46,664 nt of DNA from an uncultured Lamprocystis sp. (GCF_903933125.1 NZ_CAIZIZ010000126.1:1-46664); one strand, 5' to 3'. Positions 1-11,310 are shown, counted from the first letter of the stretch. Program-made: numbers and translations. The notes: generated from the sequence alone by a model not told the origin.

Positions 1-43
1 CCTCGTACCCGCGCGCCGTGCCCTGCTTGTAGCGCCTGTCCAT
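1..43 (-). CDS. Possible 5' end of a gene leaving the window
   Basis: An ATG at 43 on the minus strand is preceded by a GGGGA-type ribosome binding site and opens a frame that stays open to the window edge, giving MDRRYKQGTARGYE. Only 14 residues are visible, so no family can be assigned. It lies downstream of, and on the same strand as, the transglutaminase gene, so it could be part of the same cluster. In other bacteria such genes often sit beside an ATP-grasp and an alpha-E protein, but nothing here proves that link. Confidence 0.35.
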   Translation of the reverse strand, partial: MDRRYKQGTARGYE

Positions 44-246
44 TGCTTCCCCAACCCCTTGGTTTCGTCTTGCGTGACAGTGTACCCCAGGTGCCGACCA
101 CGGTCCGAATACTTGCCCAATCTCCGGAGCGGTGTCACGAGGGGTACAACTGCTTTTTGCGTGGCCGGGTCAGAGCCGCCTGCGAGTGACCGTCCCTGGC
201 ACTGGATTCCGCCATCCTGCCGAACTGACGGCGCGGAATTAACCGC

Positions 247-3200
247 TCAACATCCCGCCCGATACCGCAAGTCGAGCGTATAAGGATGCTCCCCCGCCGG
301 CTCCTCCGGCGGCGCGTCGATGATTCCCGGCGTATGGCCCATCAGCCGGAAGCGGGCGATACGCCGGCTCTCGGCTTCATAGCTGTTGACCGGGAAATTG
401 CTTTCACTGCGCCCGCCGGGGTGGGCGACATAGTAGGTGCAGCCGCCGAGGCTCGCACGGTTCCAGAGGTCGACGATTTCAAACACCAGCGGGCCGTGCG
501 CGGGGATGGTGGGGTGCAGGCCGGACGGCGGGTTCCAGGCTTTGAAACGGATGCCGGCGACGAATTCGGCTTTGCGTCCGGTGGGGCGCAGCGGCACCCG
601 CCGGCCATTGCAGGCGAGCACATGGCGGTCGCCAACCATGCCGTTGACCTTGACCTGCATCCGCTCGACCGAGGAGTCGACATATCGGGCGGTGCCCTGC
701 GCGGTGACTTCTTCACCCAGCACATGCCAGGGCTCGATGGCCGCGCGCAGTTCCATGTTGATGCCGTTCTCGGTCACCAGGTCCCCATAGTGCGGGAAGC
801 GGAATTCGAAGAAGGGATCGAACCAGGCCGGGTCGAAGGGGTAGCCGGCGCGGCGCAGATCGCAGATCACGTCGTCGAAGTCGACCCGCGCGAAGTGCGG
901 CAGCAGGAAGCGGTCGTGCAGTTCGGTGCCCCAGCGCACCGGTTTGCGGCTGTAGGGTTCCTTCCAGAAGCGGGCGACCAGGGCGCGCATCAGACTCATC
1001 TGCGCCAGGCTCATGCGCGCGTGCGGTGGCATCTCGAAGCCGCGGAATTCGACCAGCCCCTGGCGGCCGGAGGCGCTGTCGGGCGAGTAGAGCTTGTCGA
1101 TGCAGAACTCGGTGCGGTGGGTGTTGCCGGTGACATCGGTCAGCAGGTTGCGTAGCACCCGGTCGACGATCCAGGGCTGCGGAACCTGGCCCTGGGGCAT
1201 CTGCTGGAAGGCGATGGCGAGCTCATAGAGCCGGTCGTCGCGCGCCTCGTCGACCCGCGGCGCCTGGCTGGTGGGGCCGATGAACATCCCGGAGAACAGA
1301 TAAGAGAGGCTCGGGTGGTGCTGCCAGTAGGTGATCAGGCTTTGCACCAGGTCCGGACGGCGCAGCAGCGGACTGTCGGTCGGGGTGGGGCCGCCCAGCG
1401 TCACATGGTTGCCGCCGCCGGTGCCGGTGTGGCGGCCGTCGAGCATGAACTTTTCGGTGCCGAGCCGGGCGAGCCGCGCTTCCTCGTAGAGGATGTGGGT
1501 GTCGCGCACCATGTCGTCCCAAGCCTCGGACGGGTGGATGTTGACCTCAATGACGCCCGGGTCCGGGGTGACGGCGAGCTTCTGCAGCCGATGGTCGCGC
1601 GGCGGCTCGTAGCCCTCGATGATGATGGGCATCTTGAGTTCAGCGGCCGTGTCCTCCAGGCACATGGCGAGATCCAGCCAGTGCTCCAGATGGGTGAGCG
1701 GCGGCAGGAAGCAGTAGAGCCGGCCCTCACGGGGCTCGATGCACAGGGCGGTGCGCACCAAATCCGGGTGCAGGTCATCCGGCAGGGCGACCTGCGGGAT
1801 CAGCCCCTGATGCGACTGGTCGGCGGGGGCCAGCCGGCCATAGCGTGCGGCGATGCCGCGCGGGTCGCCGCCCTGTTCGCGCAGCGTCTGCGGGGCCTCG
1901 AGCGGCGCCACCAACTGGCTGTAGCGGCGCGCGACCGGGTCGGTCGGCGAGCGCAACGGCGTCACCGGCTCGAAGGGGTTGCGCTCCGGTACCTGGTCCA
2001 GTTCGCTCTCAGGCAGATAGGGCAGGCTGTCGAGCGGCAGGCGGAAGCCCATCGGCGAGTCACCGGGGACCAGGAACAGGCGTCCGTCGCGGAAGGTCCA
2101 TTTGCCGCTCTTCCAGCCGCCCTGATCGCCGAACCCCCACCAGCGCAACGGCAGCGTATAGCCGGCGGTGCGGTTGAGTCCCTCGGTGAAGAGCCGGGCG
2201 ATGCGCTTGCGCTCGTTGGGATCCTTGAGCTTGTTGTCGAGCGGGTCGACATTGGCCGGCAGGCGCTGTTCCTTCCACAGGTAGTACCAGACATCCTCGT
2301 AGGCCGGCTCCGCGTGCGCCGGGTCGACGCCTAAGTGCTTGGCCAGGGTGCGGATGAAGGTCTCCGCGTCCTGTGGGCCATGGCCGTAACTCGTCGTCTC
2401 AAGACCAAACAGGCTGGGATCGCGCCACACGGGTTCCCCGTCCTTGCGCCAGTAACAGGAGAGCGCCCAGCGTGGGAGTTGCTCTCCGGGGTACCACTTG
2501 CCCTGACCGATATGCAGCAGCCCGCCGGGGGCGAAATGGGTCTTGAGGCGCCGCATCAGGTCTTCGGCCAGGGGCTTCTTGGTCGGCCCCAGGGCGGCGG
2601 TGTTCCACTCCGCGCCTTCCATGTCATCAATCGAGACGAAGGTCGGCTCTCCGCCCATGGTCAGGCGCACGTCCTGCGCCTTCAACTCGGCGTCCACCTG
2701 GTGGCCCAGGGCTTCGATCGCCTGCCACTGCTCATCGGTGTAGGGCTTGGTGACGCGGGGGTCCTCATGGATGCGCCGGACCTGGTTGTGGAAATACATT
2801 TCCACCTCGCAGGCATCCATGGCTCCGGTGATCGGCGCCGCGCTCAATGGATCGGGGGAGCAGGCGAGTGGGATGTGTCCTTCGCCGGCAAAGAGTCCGG
2901 ACGTGGCGTCGAGTCCGATCCAGCCGGCACCAGGGCAATAGACCTCGGCCCAGGCGTGCAGGTCGGTGAAGTCCGCTTCCGGCCCCGAGGGCCCGTCCAG
3001 TGACTTCACGTCGGCCGTTAACTGCACCAGATAGCCGGAGACGAAGCGCGCGGCGAACCCGAGGTGACGCAGGGCCTGGACCAGCACCCAGGCGGAGTCC
3101 CGGCAGGAGCCTTTGGCCAGGCCCAGGCTTTCTTCGCAGGTCTGGATGCCGGGTTCCATGCGGATCACGTAGCCGATGGATTCGTGCAGCCGCTGGTTGA

Positions 3201-3642
3201 TGTCGACCAGGAAATAGACGGTCTCACGCGGGGTGCGGTCGACCCCTTCCAGCCACTTCATCAGCAGCGGGCCGCTTTCCTTGATCTCAGTGTAGGGCGC
3301 CAGTTCCTTCTTGAGTTGTTCGTCGTACGCGAAGGGGAACTTGAAGGCGTATTCTTCCAGGAAGAAGTCGAAGGGGTTGATCGTGATCATCTCGGCGATC
3401 ACGTCCACTTCCACCGTCAGCTTGCGTGTCTTCTCCGGAAAGACCAGGCGCGCCAGATAGTTGCCGAAAGGGTCCTGCTGCCAGTTCAGGAAATGTTCCT
3501 GGGGTTCGATCTTCAGCGAATAGGCTCTGATCGGGGTACGGCAATGGGCGGCGGGGCGGAGCCGAACCACATGGGGTGACAGGTTGACCGGACGGTCGAA
3601 CTGGTACTCGGTCTTGTGATTGATCTGGACAAGGATCGACAT
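247..3642 (-). CDS. Transglutaminase-like protein with DUF2126 domain
   Basis: This encodes 1131 residues. The start was placed at [15 protein letters not shown] because that is where the bacterial transglutaminase N-terminal domain begins; the open frame runs further upstream without family-like sequence. The transglutaminase core shows a Cys-His-Asp triad: Cys180 in GSCRDSAW, His229 in DLHAWAEVY and Asp245 in GLDATSG. Residues from about 290 to the end are the long DUF2126 region, rich in conserved Gly, His and Trp motifs such as [10 protein letters not shown]. The length matches the known two-domain family. These proteins are thought to act as papain-fold proteases or amide-bond enzymes, but the substrate is unknown. 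No signal peptide is seen, so it is probably cytoplasmic. It is divergent from the MgtC-like gene, with 223 bp between starts. Confidence 0.9.
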   Translation of the reverse strand: MSILVQINHKTEYQFDRPVNLSPHVVRLRPAAHCRTPIRAYSLKIEPQEHFLNWQQDPFGNYLARLVFPEKTRKLTVEVDVIAEMITINPFDFFLEEYAFKFPFAYDEQLKKELAPYTEIKESGPLLMKWLEGVDRTPRETVYFLVDINQRLHESIGYVIRMEPGIQTCEESLGLAKGSCRDSAWVLVQALRHLGFAARFVSGYLVQLTADVKSLDGPSGPEADFTDLHAWAEVYCPGAGWIGLDATSGLFAGEGHIPLACSPDPLSAAPITGAMDACEVEMYFHNQVRRIHEDPRVTKPYTDEQWQAIEALGHQVDAELKAQDVRLTMGGEPTFVSIDDMEGAEWNTAALGPTKKPLAEDLMRRLKTHFAPGGLLHIGQGKWYPGEQLPRWALSCYWRKDGEPVWRDPSLFGLETTSYGHGPQDAETFIRTLAKHLGVDPAHAEPAYEDVWYYLWKEQRLPANVDPLDNKLKDPNERKRIARLFTEGLNRTAGYTLPLRWWGFGDQGGWKSGKWTFRDGRLFLVPGDSPMGFRLPLDSLPYLPESELDQVPERNPFEPVTPLRSPTDPVARRYSQLVAPLEAPQTLREQGGDPRGIAARYGRLAPADQSHQGLIPQVALPDDLHPDLVRTALCIEPREGRLYCFLPPLTHLEHWLDLAMCLEDTAAELKMPIIIEGYEPPRDHRLQKLAVTPDPGVIEVNIHPSEAWDDMVRDTHILYEEARLARLGTEKFMLDGRHTGTGGGNHVTLGGPTPTDSPLLRRPDLVQSLITYWQHHPSLSYLFSGMFIGPTSQAPRVDEARDDRLYELAIAFQQMPQGQVPQPWIVDRVLRNLLTDVTGNTHRTEFCIDKLYSPDSASGRQGLVEFRGFEMPPHARMSLAQMSLMRALVARFWKEPYSRKPVRWGTELHDRFLLPHFARVDFDDVICDLRRAGYPFDPAWFDPFFEFRFPHYGDLVTENGINMELRAAIEPWHVLGEEVTAQGTARYVDSSVERMQVKVNGMVGDRHVLACNGRRVPLRPTGRKAEFVAGIRFKAWNPPSGLHPTIPAHGPLVFEIVDLWNRASLGGCTYYVAHPGGRSESNFPVNSYEAESRRIARFRLMGHTPGIIDAPPEEPAGEHPYTLDLRYRAGC

Positions 3643-3865
3643 GGGGGTCCGGACTCCGAAATTGGGCGTAGGGAAGGCAAAGACATGCAGCAGGAATCGT
3701 TCCAGCACAGCCCAGCATGGTAGCCGGGCGGGTCGCCCCCCGTCCATGTTGGTTTCTGCCCCAAAACGGGGCGTCGGATCAGGGGCTTGGCGTTTGCGTT
3801 TGCCCAGGCCCGGCCCCGATGGGGTAGCCTTAAGCGTGCCGCATTCCCAATCCAGAGGTCCCGCC

Positions 3866-5131
3866 ATGTCATCTGAGCAAGCCACCTTCTACCATCTGGG
3901 TGTCGCCCTGGCGATCGGGCTGTTGATCGGGGTCGAACGCGGCTGGTCGGAACGGGAGGAACAGGAAGGGACCCGGATCGCCGGGGTGCGGACCTTCGCC
4001 CTGATCGGCTTGTTGGGCGGCGCCCTGGTTCTGGTGGCGCCGCCCCTGGGGGCCTGGCTGGTGGCATTGGGTCTGCTCGCGCTCGGGGGGCTGTTCGCCA
4101 CCGCCCATGTAGTCCACGCCCATACCCGGCCGGATCAACTCGGGATCACGGTTCCGGTGGCCGGGCTGCTGACCTTTGTCTTGGGTGCCCTGGCGGCCTC
4201 GGGTCAGGTTGCCGCGGCCGCCGCGGCGGCGGTGGTGGCCGCCTTGCTGCTGAGCGCCAAACCGGCCATGCACCGCTGGCTCGGCACCCTGCGGCGTCAC
4301 GAGTTGTCGGCCGGGCTTCAGTTGTTGCTCCTGTCGGTGGTGGTTCTGCCGCTGTTGCCGGATCAGGGCTACGGGCCCTGGCAGGCGCTGAATCCGTACC
4401 GCATCTGGTGGATGGTCGTCCTGATCGCGGCCATGTCCTTCGTTGGTTATTTCGCGGTCAAGGAAGCCGGGGCGCGCAAAGGCGCCGTTTTCACCGGGTT
4501 ATTTGCAGGGTTGGCCTCGTCCACCGCGCTGACCCTGCATTTTTCGCGCCTGGCCCGCGGCCAGCCGGACCTCAGCCCCATGCTCGCCATGGGAATCCTG
4601 CTCGCCTGCGGCACCATGTTCCCGCGCATGGCCGTGGTCCTGGCGGTGGTCGCCCCCGGTTTGCTGCTGCCGGCGCTGCTCCCGCTGGGGCTGATGACCT
4701 TGGTGATCTATGGGGCCGCATTGCGTCAATGGTGGGCGCTGCGTGACCCGCCCGGGGAGGCCGCCACCACCATGACCAACCCGCTGGAACTGCCGGTGGC
4801 CATTGGTTTTGGGGCGCTCCTGGCCCTGGTCATGGTGCTGGCCAAGGCAGTGGAGGTCTGGCTTGGCAACGCGGGTGTTTTGGTTCTGGCGGCGGCTTCG
4901 GGGATTGCCGATGTCGATGCCATCACGCTCTCGCTGGCGGGCATGGCCGGCACGGGTCTGGACCTGAACACCGCCGTCACCGGCATCGTCATCGCGGCGG
5001 GGGCCAATTGTCTGGTCAAGGGCGGTATGGCGAGCGTCATCGGCGGTCGCCGGCTGGGATTGACCGTTGCGCTGCCGCTCGCCATTGCGGCTGTGCTGGG
5101 ACCCATGGCCATCTGGCTCGTGCGGTGGTGA
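3866..5131 (+). CDS. MgtC/SapB-DUF4010 family membrane protein
   Basis: This is a 421-residue integral membrane protein. The ATG at 3866 was chosen for the AGAGGT ribosome binding site about 8 nt upstream and because it begins the MgtC-type opening (GLLIGVERGW, then a conserved RT-FALIGLLGG segment). The N-terminal part is the MgtC/SapB-like domain. From about residue 190 it continues as DUF4010, with further hydrophobic helices and a conserved glycine- and alanine-rich end that includes ASGIADVDAITLS. About a dozen hydrophobic segments can be seen. MgtC proteins are linked to magnesium limitation or ATP-synthase modulation; the fused DUF4010 form has no settled function, though it looks transporter-like. 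It is divergent from the transglutaminase gene. Confidence 0.85.
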   Translation: MSSEQATFYHLGVALAIGLLIGVERGWSEREEQEGTRIAGVRTFALIGLLGGALVLVAPPLGAWLVALGLLALGGLFATAHVVHAHTRPDQLGITVPVAGLLTFVLGALAASGQVAAAAAAAVVAALLLSAKPAMHRWLGTLRRHELSAGLQLLLLSVVVLPLLPDQGYGPWQALNPYRIWWMVVLIAAMSFVGYFAVKEAGARKGAVFTGLFAGLASSTALTLHFSRLARGQPDLSPMLAMGILLACGTMFPRMAVVLAVVAPGLLLPALLPLGLMTLVIYGAALRQWWALRDPPGEAATTMTNPLELPVAIGFGALLALVMVLAKAVEVWLGNAGVLVLAAASGIADVDAITLSLAGMAGTGLDLNTAVTGIVIAAGANCLVKGGMASVIGGRRLGLTVALPLAIAAVLGPMAIWLVRW

Positions 5132-5203
5132 GTCACGGGTCTTGACGGCGAAGTGCCGCCGGCCTAGCGTTGGGAGAACCTAACCCGCGATCAGGCCGCG
5201 TGC

Positions 5204-5824
5204 ATGCCGACCGCTACGATCATTCCCCATCTGAGTCCATACGATTACCTGCTGGGCGAGCGCGACGGCGACTGTCGGCATGAATACCTGAACGGCGAGG
5301 TGGTCGCCATGTCGGGCGGCTCACGCGCTCACAACCTGCTGACGACCCGCGTCGCCCGGTTATTCGGTAACCACCTGGAGGGCTCCGGCTGCCGGGTCTA
5401 TCAGTCCGACATGAAGGTCCGTGTCGAGGCGGCCAACCGCTTTTATTACCCGGATGTCATGGTGTGCTGCGGTCCGGTCGACGCGGAGCCGGATGCCTAT
5501 TACGAGACCGCACCGCGGCTGATCGTCGAGGTGCTCTCGCCGCGTACCGCCGCTAACGATGACGGCGAAAAGCGTATCAACTACCAGACCCTCGCCTCCC
5601 TTGATGAGTATCTGCTGCTCGATCCAACCACGGGCGATGCCACGATGTACCGCCGCGGCGGGGCTTTCTGGACGCGTATCCAACTCAGCGCAGGAGATTC
5701 CCTGGAATTGCGGTCCATCGGTTTGGAGGCGGCCATGGCATGGCTCCTCGGTACGCGTGAGAGTCAGGCCGGAATGGCTGCGCAGCCGGCCCTTGGTCAC
5801 GGCTCCGGCCACGCGACATCGTAG
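5204..5824 (+). CDS. Uma2-family (DUF820) putative nuclease
   Basis: This encodes 206 residues with the Uma2/DUF820 pattern: N-terminal EYLNGEVVAMSGGS, the central block FYYPDVMVCC, and APRLIVEVLSP carrying the Asp and Glu expected of a PD-(D/E)XK nuclease core, followed by DEYLLLDP. The family is abundant in cyanobacteria and purple sulfur bacteria and is often tied to mobile elements, but its cellular target is not established. The stop codon lies inside the left arm of a 79-nt palindrome, so the hairpin may end or stabilise this transcript. The gene stands alone on the plus strand. Confidence 0.85.
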   Translation: MPTATIIPHLSPYDYLLGERDGDCRHEYLNGEVVAMSGGSRAHNLLTTRVARLFGNHLEGSGCRVYQSDMKVRVEAANRFYYPDVMVCCGPVDAEPDAYYETAPRLIVEVLSPRTAANDDGEKRINYQTLASLDEYLLLDPTTGDATMYRRGGAFWTRIQLSAGDSLELRSIGLEAAMAWLLGTRESQAGMAAQPALGHGSGHATS

Positions 5825-5899
5825 GGTGGACAAGCGCAGCATAGTCTACCGGCGACGGCGCGGGATTCGGTGGACTGCGCTAGCGCTTGTCCACCCTAC
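5821..5899. repeat. 79-nt imperfect palindrome (17-bp perfect arms)
   Basis: GTAGGGTGGACAAGCGC at 5821-5837 is the exact reverse complement of 5883-5899. Pairing continues inward imperfectly (AGCATAGTCTACCG against CGGTGGACTGCGCT). The left arm overlaps the Uma2 stop codon. The arm sequence recurs with one substitution at 13780-13799, so this is a member of a dispersed repeat family. Confidence 0.85.
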
Positions 5900-5938
5900 G
5901 GCCGGAACGATGATCAAGGCCCGGCGTCCCCCGCGCCT

Positions 5939-6625
5939 TCAGTCGTCGCGCTGATCCGCCAATCCGGTCAGTTCCCATAGCCGCTCCAACTCCCCGCGCA
6001 GGCGTTCGACCTCCGCTTCCAGCGCCTCGATGCGCTCGTCCCGGCCGCCGCCCGTCGGCGACGACAGGACCGGGCCAGCCGTCGCCGCGGCCTGCATGGC
6101 AGCGAACTCAGCCGGGTCGGGGGCTCCGCACAGCAGGTGCATATAGCGCTCTTCCCGCTTGCCGGGCAGTCTGGGCAGCTCCATCGCCAGGGCCGGCGCG
6201 CGGTCCATGAGTCCGCGGACCGCCTCCGCCACCTGCGACAGGTCCCGGAACTCGGCCATACGCCCCGTGTTGGTGCGCAACTCGCCCAGGGTTTGGGGTC
6301 CGCGCAGCATCAGCACGGTCAGCACCGCCTGTTCCTCACGACTGAGATAGTAGGTGCCGACCATTTTGTGGTCATAGCGCTCCGTGCGTCCGGAACTGCC
6401 GGCGTGGATCATGCCCCGCTCGCGGAGCTGATTGACCCGATGACCCACCTCACCCGGTTCAAGCGTCATCACCGGGTGACGGCTGCTCTTCTGGTTGCAG
6501 GCATTGACCAACGCGTTGAGGGTCAGGGGATACTGTTCCGGGGTGGTGCGTTGTTTCTCCATCAGGCAGCCGAGGATACGGGCTTCGATCGGGTGCAGCA
6601 GGGGTTCGGTTTGGTCATTCGGCAT
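5939..6625 (-). CDS. yceH: YceH family protein (DUF480)
   Basis: This encodes 228 residues, close to the usual length of the family. Typical motifs are EARILGCLMEKQRTTPEQYPLT near the N-terminus, ALVNACNQKSSR, and VLMLRGPQTLGELRTNTGRM in the middle. The fold is two winged-helix domains. The C-terminal 30 residues form a coiled coil (heptads in RIEALEAEVERLRGELERLWEL). The function is unknown; the winged helices suggest nucleic-acid binding. It ends just past the palindrome and is 34 nt downstream of the secretin-like gene on the same strand, so co-transcription is possible. Confidence 0.9.
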   Translation of the reverse strand: MPNDQTEPLLHPIEARILGCLMEKQRTTPEQYPLTLNALVNACNQKSSRHPVMTLEPGEVGHRVNQLRERGMIHAGSSGRTERYDHKMVGTYYLSREEQAVLTVLMLRGPQTLGELRTNTGRMAEFRDLSQVAEAVRGLMDRAPALAMELPRLPGKREERYMHLLCGAPDPAEFAAMQAAATAGPVLSSPTGGGRDERIEALEAEVERLRGELERLWELTGLADQRDD

Positions 6626-6659
6626 GGGTGTTCGCTCGCGTGCGTGAACTCAGGCGATT

Positions 6660-7550
6660 CTAATCCAGCGGTAGAACCCGCAGTTCGATCCGTTGCTCGG
6701 CGCCGCCTTTGGTCGTTCCGTAGGTGAGGAGTCCGCCACCCTGGCTGCTTTGCGCCGTGTTGCTCAGGCCCAGCGGAATCCAGTCGCCGAGGCGGCCCTG
6801 CACCCGGCCCTGCATCGCGCTGGTCTCCAGGGTCCCCCGCGTCCCCCGGGCCGTGTCGCGGGTCGAGATATCCAGGGTCACCTGCTCGCCCAGAACCCGC
6901 GGTATCACGTAGAAACCGCTCTCCGCGTGGCGGTAGGTGCGGCCCTCACGGACCACCCCGCCGTCTGGCCCAACGGCCAGCTCCCGGTAGGATAGCGGCA
7001 GTTCCTCACCGATCGCGATGAAGGCGCGCTGTCCGTCCAGGGCACGGACTTCCTGGGTGAGGTCGCGTTGCTGGGAACGCTGGCCCGCCCAGGCGCCGAC
7101 TGCACTGCCCCCCGGTCCGGGGGGGCCGATGCGGACGCGTCCGTTGCCGTCCCCGCCGACGCGCTGGTCGATGCGCGCTCCCGCTGCGCTGCCCTGGGAC
7201 GCGCTGCTGCCGCGCTGGCGCACCTGGATCAGGAGATCGCGCGCCGGCTGGTCGAGGACGGCGAGTGCGCGGCGGATGTCGGCCAGGCGTGCGGGTGCGG
7301 CGCGCACGAACAGGCTGTGGTTGGCCCCCACCAGGGTCCCGTCCGGTCCCGCCAGGGGTCGCAGGGTTGGGATCAGGTCCTCGGGGAAACGGGCGCGTAG
7401 TTCGATCACCTCCAGCGGATAGTCTCCGGCCTGTACGCCGCACCAGAGGGTAGGCAGTAGCCCTACCCAGATCAGCGCTCGCCAGGGTCGACGCGGGCTC
7501 CGGCGGCCGAGCCGCTCAGAGGTAGAGCCGTCGCAGTTCGCTGTCGCCAT
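6660..7550 (-). CDS. Exported secretin-like domain protein, function unknown
   Basis: This encodes 296 residues. The ATG at 7550 is preceded by GGGAG at good spacing; the GTG one codon earlier has no better site. An arginine-rich n-region and a hydrophobic stretch (ALIWVGLLPTLWCGVQA) form a signal peptide ending near residue 42. A short secretin-N-like repeat follows (DYPLEVIELRARFPEDLIPTL ... ALAVLDQPARDLLIQV). After a Gly/Ser/Arg-rich linker comes a segment resembling the secretin barrel start (LDGQRAFIAIGEELPL and FYVIPRVLGEQVTLDIS). It is much shorter than true secretins, so it probably does not form a pore by itself. It overlaps the 3' end of the upstream gene by 35 nt, implying coupled translation. 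Confidence 0.65.
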   Translation of the reverse strand: MATANCDGSTSERLGRRSPRRPWRALIWVGLLPTLWCGVQAGDYPLEVIELRARFPEDLIPTLRPLAGPDGTLVGANHSLFVRAAPARLADIRRALAVLDQPARDLLIQVRQRGSSASQGSAAGARIDQRVGGDGNGRVRIGPPGPGGSAVGAWAGQRSQQRDLTQEVRALDGQRAFIAIGEELPLSYRELAVGPDGGVVREGRTYRHAESGFYVIPRVLGEQVTLDISTRDTARGTRGTLETSAMQGRVQGRLGDWIPLGLSNTAQSSQGGGLLTYGTTKGGAEQRIELRVLPLD

Positions 7551-8073
7551 CACTCTGCTCCCAAATCTGTTCGAAGGTGGCGCGCAGCCGGCGGGCCTCG
7601 CGCGGGGCGTCGCGTTCCATCCGGGCGGTGTGGCGGTCGGCCACGCGGTGAAGGCAATAGCCGCGGCCGTCGGCGACGAGAAAAGAGTCCGTCTGGTCGC
7701 GGAAATCGTCCCCGATCCGGCGGATACTGATGCGGGAACTGAGCCTGCGGGTCAATTCGATCAGTCGGTGACCGCCGCTCACCGGAATCCGCGGTTCGGT
7801 CACCAGCACCCGCACCGGCGTTCGGGGTGTCGCCAGTGCGAGTCGGCGCACGGCGTCGAGGAAGGGGCGCTGATCATAGAGGTCCGGATCGAGATCGCGG
7901 CTGACGATCAGCAGTTCCCGCCGCGCCTGGTCCGCCAACTGCACCGCGGCCGCGCGGATCGACGACCGATCGGAGAGCAGGAGTGGACCGCCGATCCGTG
8001 CGCTCTCGTCAGGGTCAGGTGGCGTAGCAGCGGCCTTGATGTCGGTTTGGACTTGGTTGAGAGCGTCTGTCAT
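7516..8073 (-). CDS. Conserved hypothetical protein, possibly PLD-like
   Basis: This encodes 185 residues. The start MTDALNQVQTD was chosen because the open frame upstream has poor composition and the sequence becomes protein-like from here. Features include SSIRAAAVQLADQARRELLIVSRDLDPDLYD, FLDAVRRLALATPRTPVRVLV and a C-terminal FEQIWEQSDGDSELRRLYL. The pattern of a beta strand (LLIVSRDLDP) followed by a helix and a second strand (VRVLVTEPR) recalls the phospholipase D-like fold, but no complete HKD motif is present, so catalysis is doubtful. No signal peptide is visible. It overlaps the secretin-like gene downstream and the two are probably one operon. I do not recognise a named function. 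Confidence 0.6.
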   Translation of the reverse strand: MTDALNQVQTDIKAAATPPDPDESARIGGPLLLSDRSSIRAAAVQLADQARRELLIVSRDLDPDLYDQRPFLDAVRRLALATPRTPVRVLVTEPRIPVSGGHRLIELTRRLSSRISIRRIGDDFRDQTDSFLVADGRGYCLHRVADRHTARMERDAPREARRLRATFEQIWEQSDGDSELRRLYL

Positions 8074-8503
8074 CGTTCGACCTGGCGTAACAGAGAATGC
8101 CGACCGGTGCCCTTGCCTGGTTCGCTCGACTGAAGGGCAGTTGTGTCTATCATGCAACAGATCAAGATGTGTTGGAGATCGTTACATCTGAGAATCCAAG
8201 GTGTTTTGCCAGTCATCATGTTGCCTCGGGGTTCTATTCGTTGCAAATATGTTGCTCACGGGAAAAATAGTTGCACTTTTGTACTCATTGTGGGCTAAAA
8301 TCTCAATGTCCGCAGGTTCAGTCAGCGAACCTCGCTCAGGCCCACATGACCGCAACCGCCGTGTCGGGAGGCTGATGACATGGGAAACAAGCAAGGGTGG
8401 CCCAACGCTTTACGCCGCGTTGTTTTATCCTGACATGGGCTAAACCTTCAAACCACGCCGTCGTCTGAACACTCCCTCAATCAATCGCAACAGGTAACGA
8501 AAG
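8074..8503. other. Intergenic region upstream of the OmpA-like gene
   Basis: About 430 nt without a convincing gene; short open frames on both strands have no ribosome binding site and no protein-like composition. The stretch around 8200-8310 is clearly lower in GC than its surroundings. It contains TTGCAC (8271-8276) and TAAAAT (8296-8301), a possible sigma-70-like pair with an over-long 19-nt spacer, so the promoter of the downstream gene is probably here but is not defined. A leader of roughly 200 nt would result. Confidence 0.4.
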
Positions 8504-9112
8504 ATGCGCAAAGACAAGCAGACCTACCGCGTCGCCGCCCTGGCCGCCCCGTTGGCCATGGCCCTGATGATGGCTGCCCCCGCCAAGGCCGCCGACGCAA
8601 TGGACACCTACTGGAAGGCCGCGCCGACCACGACCGCCTGGGTCAACCCCTATGGTGAGTGCTGGCAGGGGGTTGACGGCGAGAACCTGGAGCCCTGCGG
8701 CGCCTTCACGCCGCGCGCCCCCCTGGTCATGCGCCTGCTGTTCAATTTGGACCGCTATCAGCTCAACGAGATCCGTAACCCTGAGGAACTGCGCAAGGTC
8801 GATGACCTGATTGCCGAGTTCCAGTCCACCCCGCGTGAGGAAGTGGTCACCATCGTCGGTCACACCGACAAGCTCGGTTCCTGGGAACACAATGTCGTGT
8901 TGAGCGAGAACCGTGCCGCCACCATCAAGCGGTACATGATGGACAAGGGCTACCCGGAGCGCGCGATTCGTTCCGTCAAAGGTGTCGCCTGGGAAGGCGG
9001 CGACGACGTCGCGGCTGACGGTGCTGTCATCGACCTGGGTCCGCTCGAGAACAACCCCCTGCGTCGGCGTGTGGTCGTGACCGAACTGGGACCGGATCAG
9101 CTCAAGAATTAG
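8504..9112 (+). CDS. Exported OmpA-domain protein
   Basis: This encodes 202 residues, beginning after an AGG-containing ribosome binding site. A signal peptide ends around residue 29 (MAAPAKA). The mature N-terminus has two cysteines (GECWQG and LEPCGAF) that could form a disulfide. The rest is an OmpA-like peptidoglycan-binding domain, with LLFNLDRYQLNEI, VVTIVGHTDKLGS and the motif NVVLSENRAATIKRYMMDKG followed by NPLRRRVVV. There is no beta-barrel and no lipobox, so it is a small periplasmic OmpA-type protein probably holding peptidoglycan. It lies alone, with a hairpin and a strong terminator downstream. Confidence 0.85.
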   Translation: MRKDKQTYRVAALAAPLAMALMMAAPAKAADAMDTYWKAAPTTTAWVNPYGECWQGVDGENLEPCGAFTPRAPLVMRLLFNLDRYQLNEIRNPEELRKVDDLIAEFQSTPREEVVTIVGHTDKLGSWEHNVVLSENRAATIKRYMMDKGYPERAIRSVKGVAWEGGDDVAADGAVIDLGPLENNPLRRRVVVTELGPDQLKN

Positions 9113-9125
9113 CCAGTCGTCCGGC

Positions 9126-9158
9126 CGTGGACTGGCGCCCGCAGGGCGCCGGTCCACG
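9126..9158. repeat. Long GC-rich hairpin downstream of the OmpA-like gene
   Basis: CGTGGAC-T-GGCGCCC at 9126-9140 pairs with GGGCGCC-G-GTCCACG at 9144-9158 around a 3-nt loop. The 15-position stem has a single G-T pair. It starts 13 nt after the stop codon. No T-run follows, so it is more likely an mRNA-stabilising or REP-like hairpin than an intrinsic terminator. Confidence 0.75.
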
Positions 9159-9326
9159 AGCCCCAGGGAATCCACCGCACCGGCACCCGGGCCAGCGTCC
9201 CTGGTCGTGTCATCGATCGATCACCGCACTCCGCGGGTTTGTGCGGGGCGGTGAGGTGCGGTCGGAAAACAAGGATGACACCAATCCAATAGGCCTCATT
9301 CCCCCCGACCGAGGCTTAAAGGACGG

Positions 9327-9359
9327 CCGGTCCCCGGGTCTCCCGAGGACCGGTTTTTT
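9327..9359 (+). terminator. Rho-independent terminator
   Basis: CCGGTCC at 9327-9333 pairs with GGACCGG at 9347-9353, with a further CGGG/CCCG inside, and is followed by six Ts (9354-9359). It is 215 nt downstream of the OmpA-like gene and oriented for plus-strand transcription. It terminates that mRNA or a separate short RNA from the interval. Confidence 0.85.
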
Positions 9360-9370
9360 CTTCGATGGAG

Positions 9371-11310
<1,940 letters not shown>

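Noticed and set aside
286-1155. Long plus-strand frame opposite the transglutaminase gene
   Set aside because: Antisense shadow of a high-GC gene; no ribosome binding site and a composition explained by the real coding strand.
8271-8301. Sigma-70 promoter for the OmpA-like gene
   Set aside because: TTGCAC to TAAAAT spacing is 19 nt, longer than normal; kept only as a remark in the interval entry.
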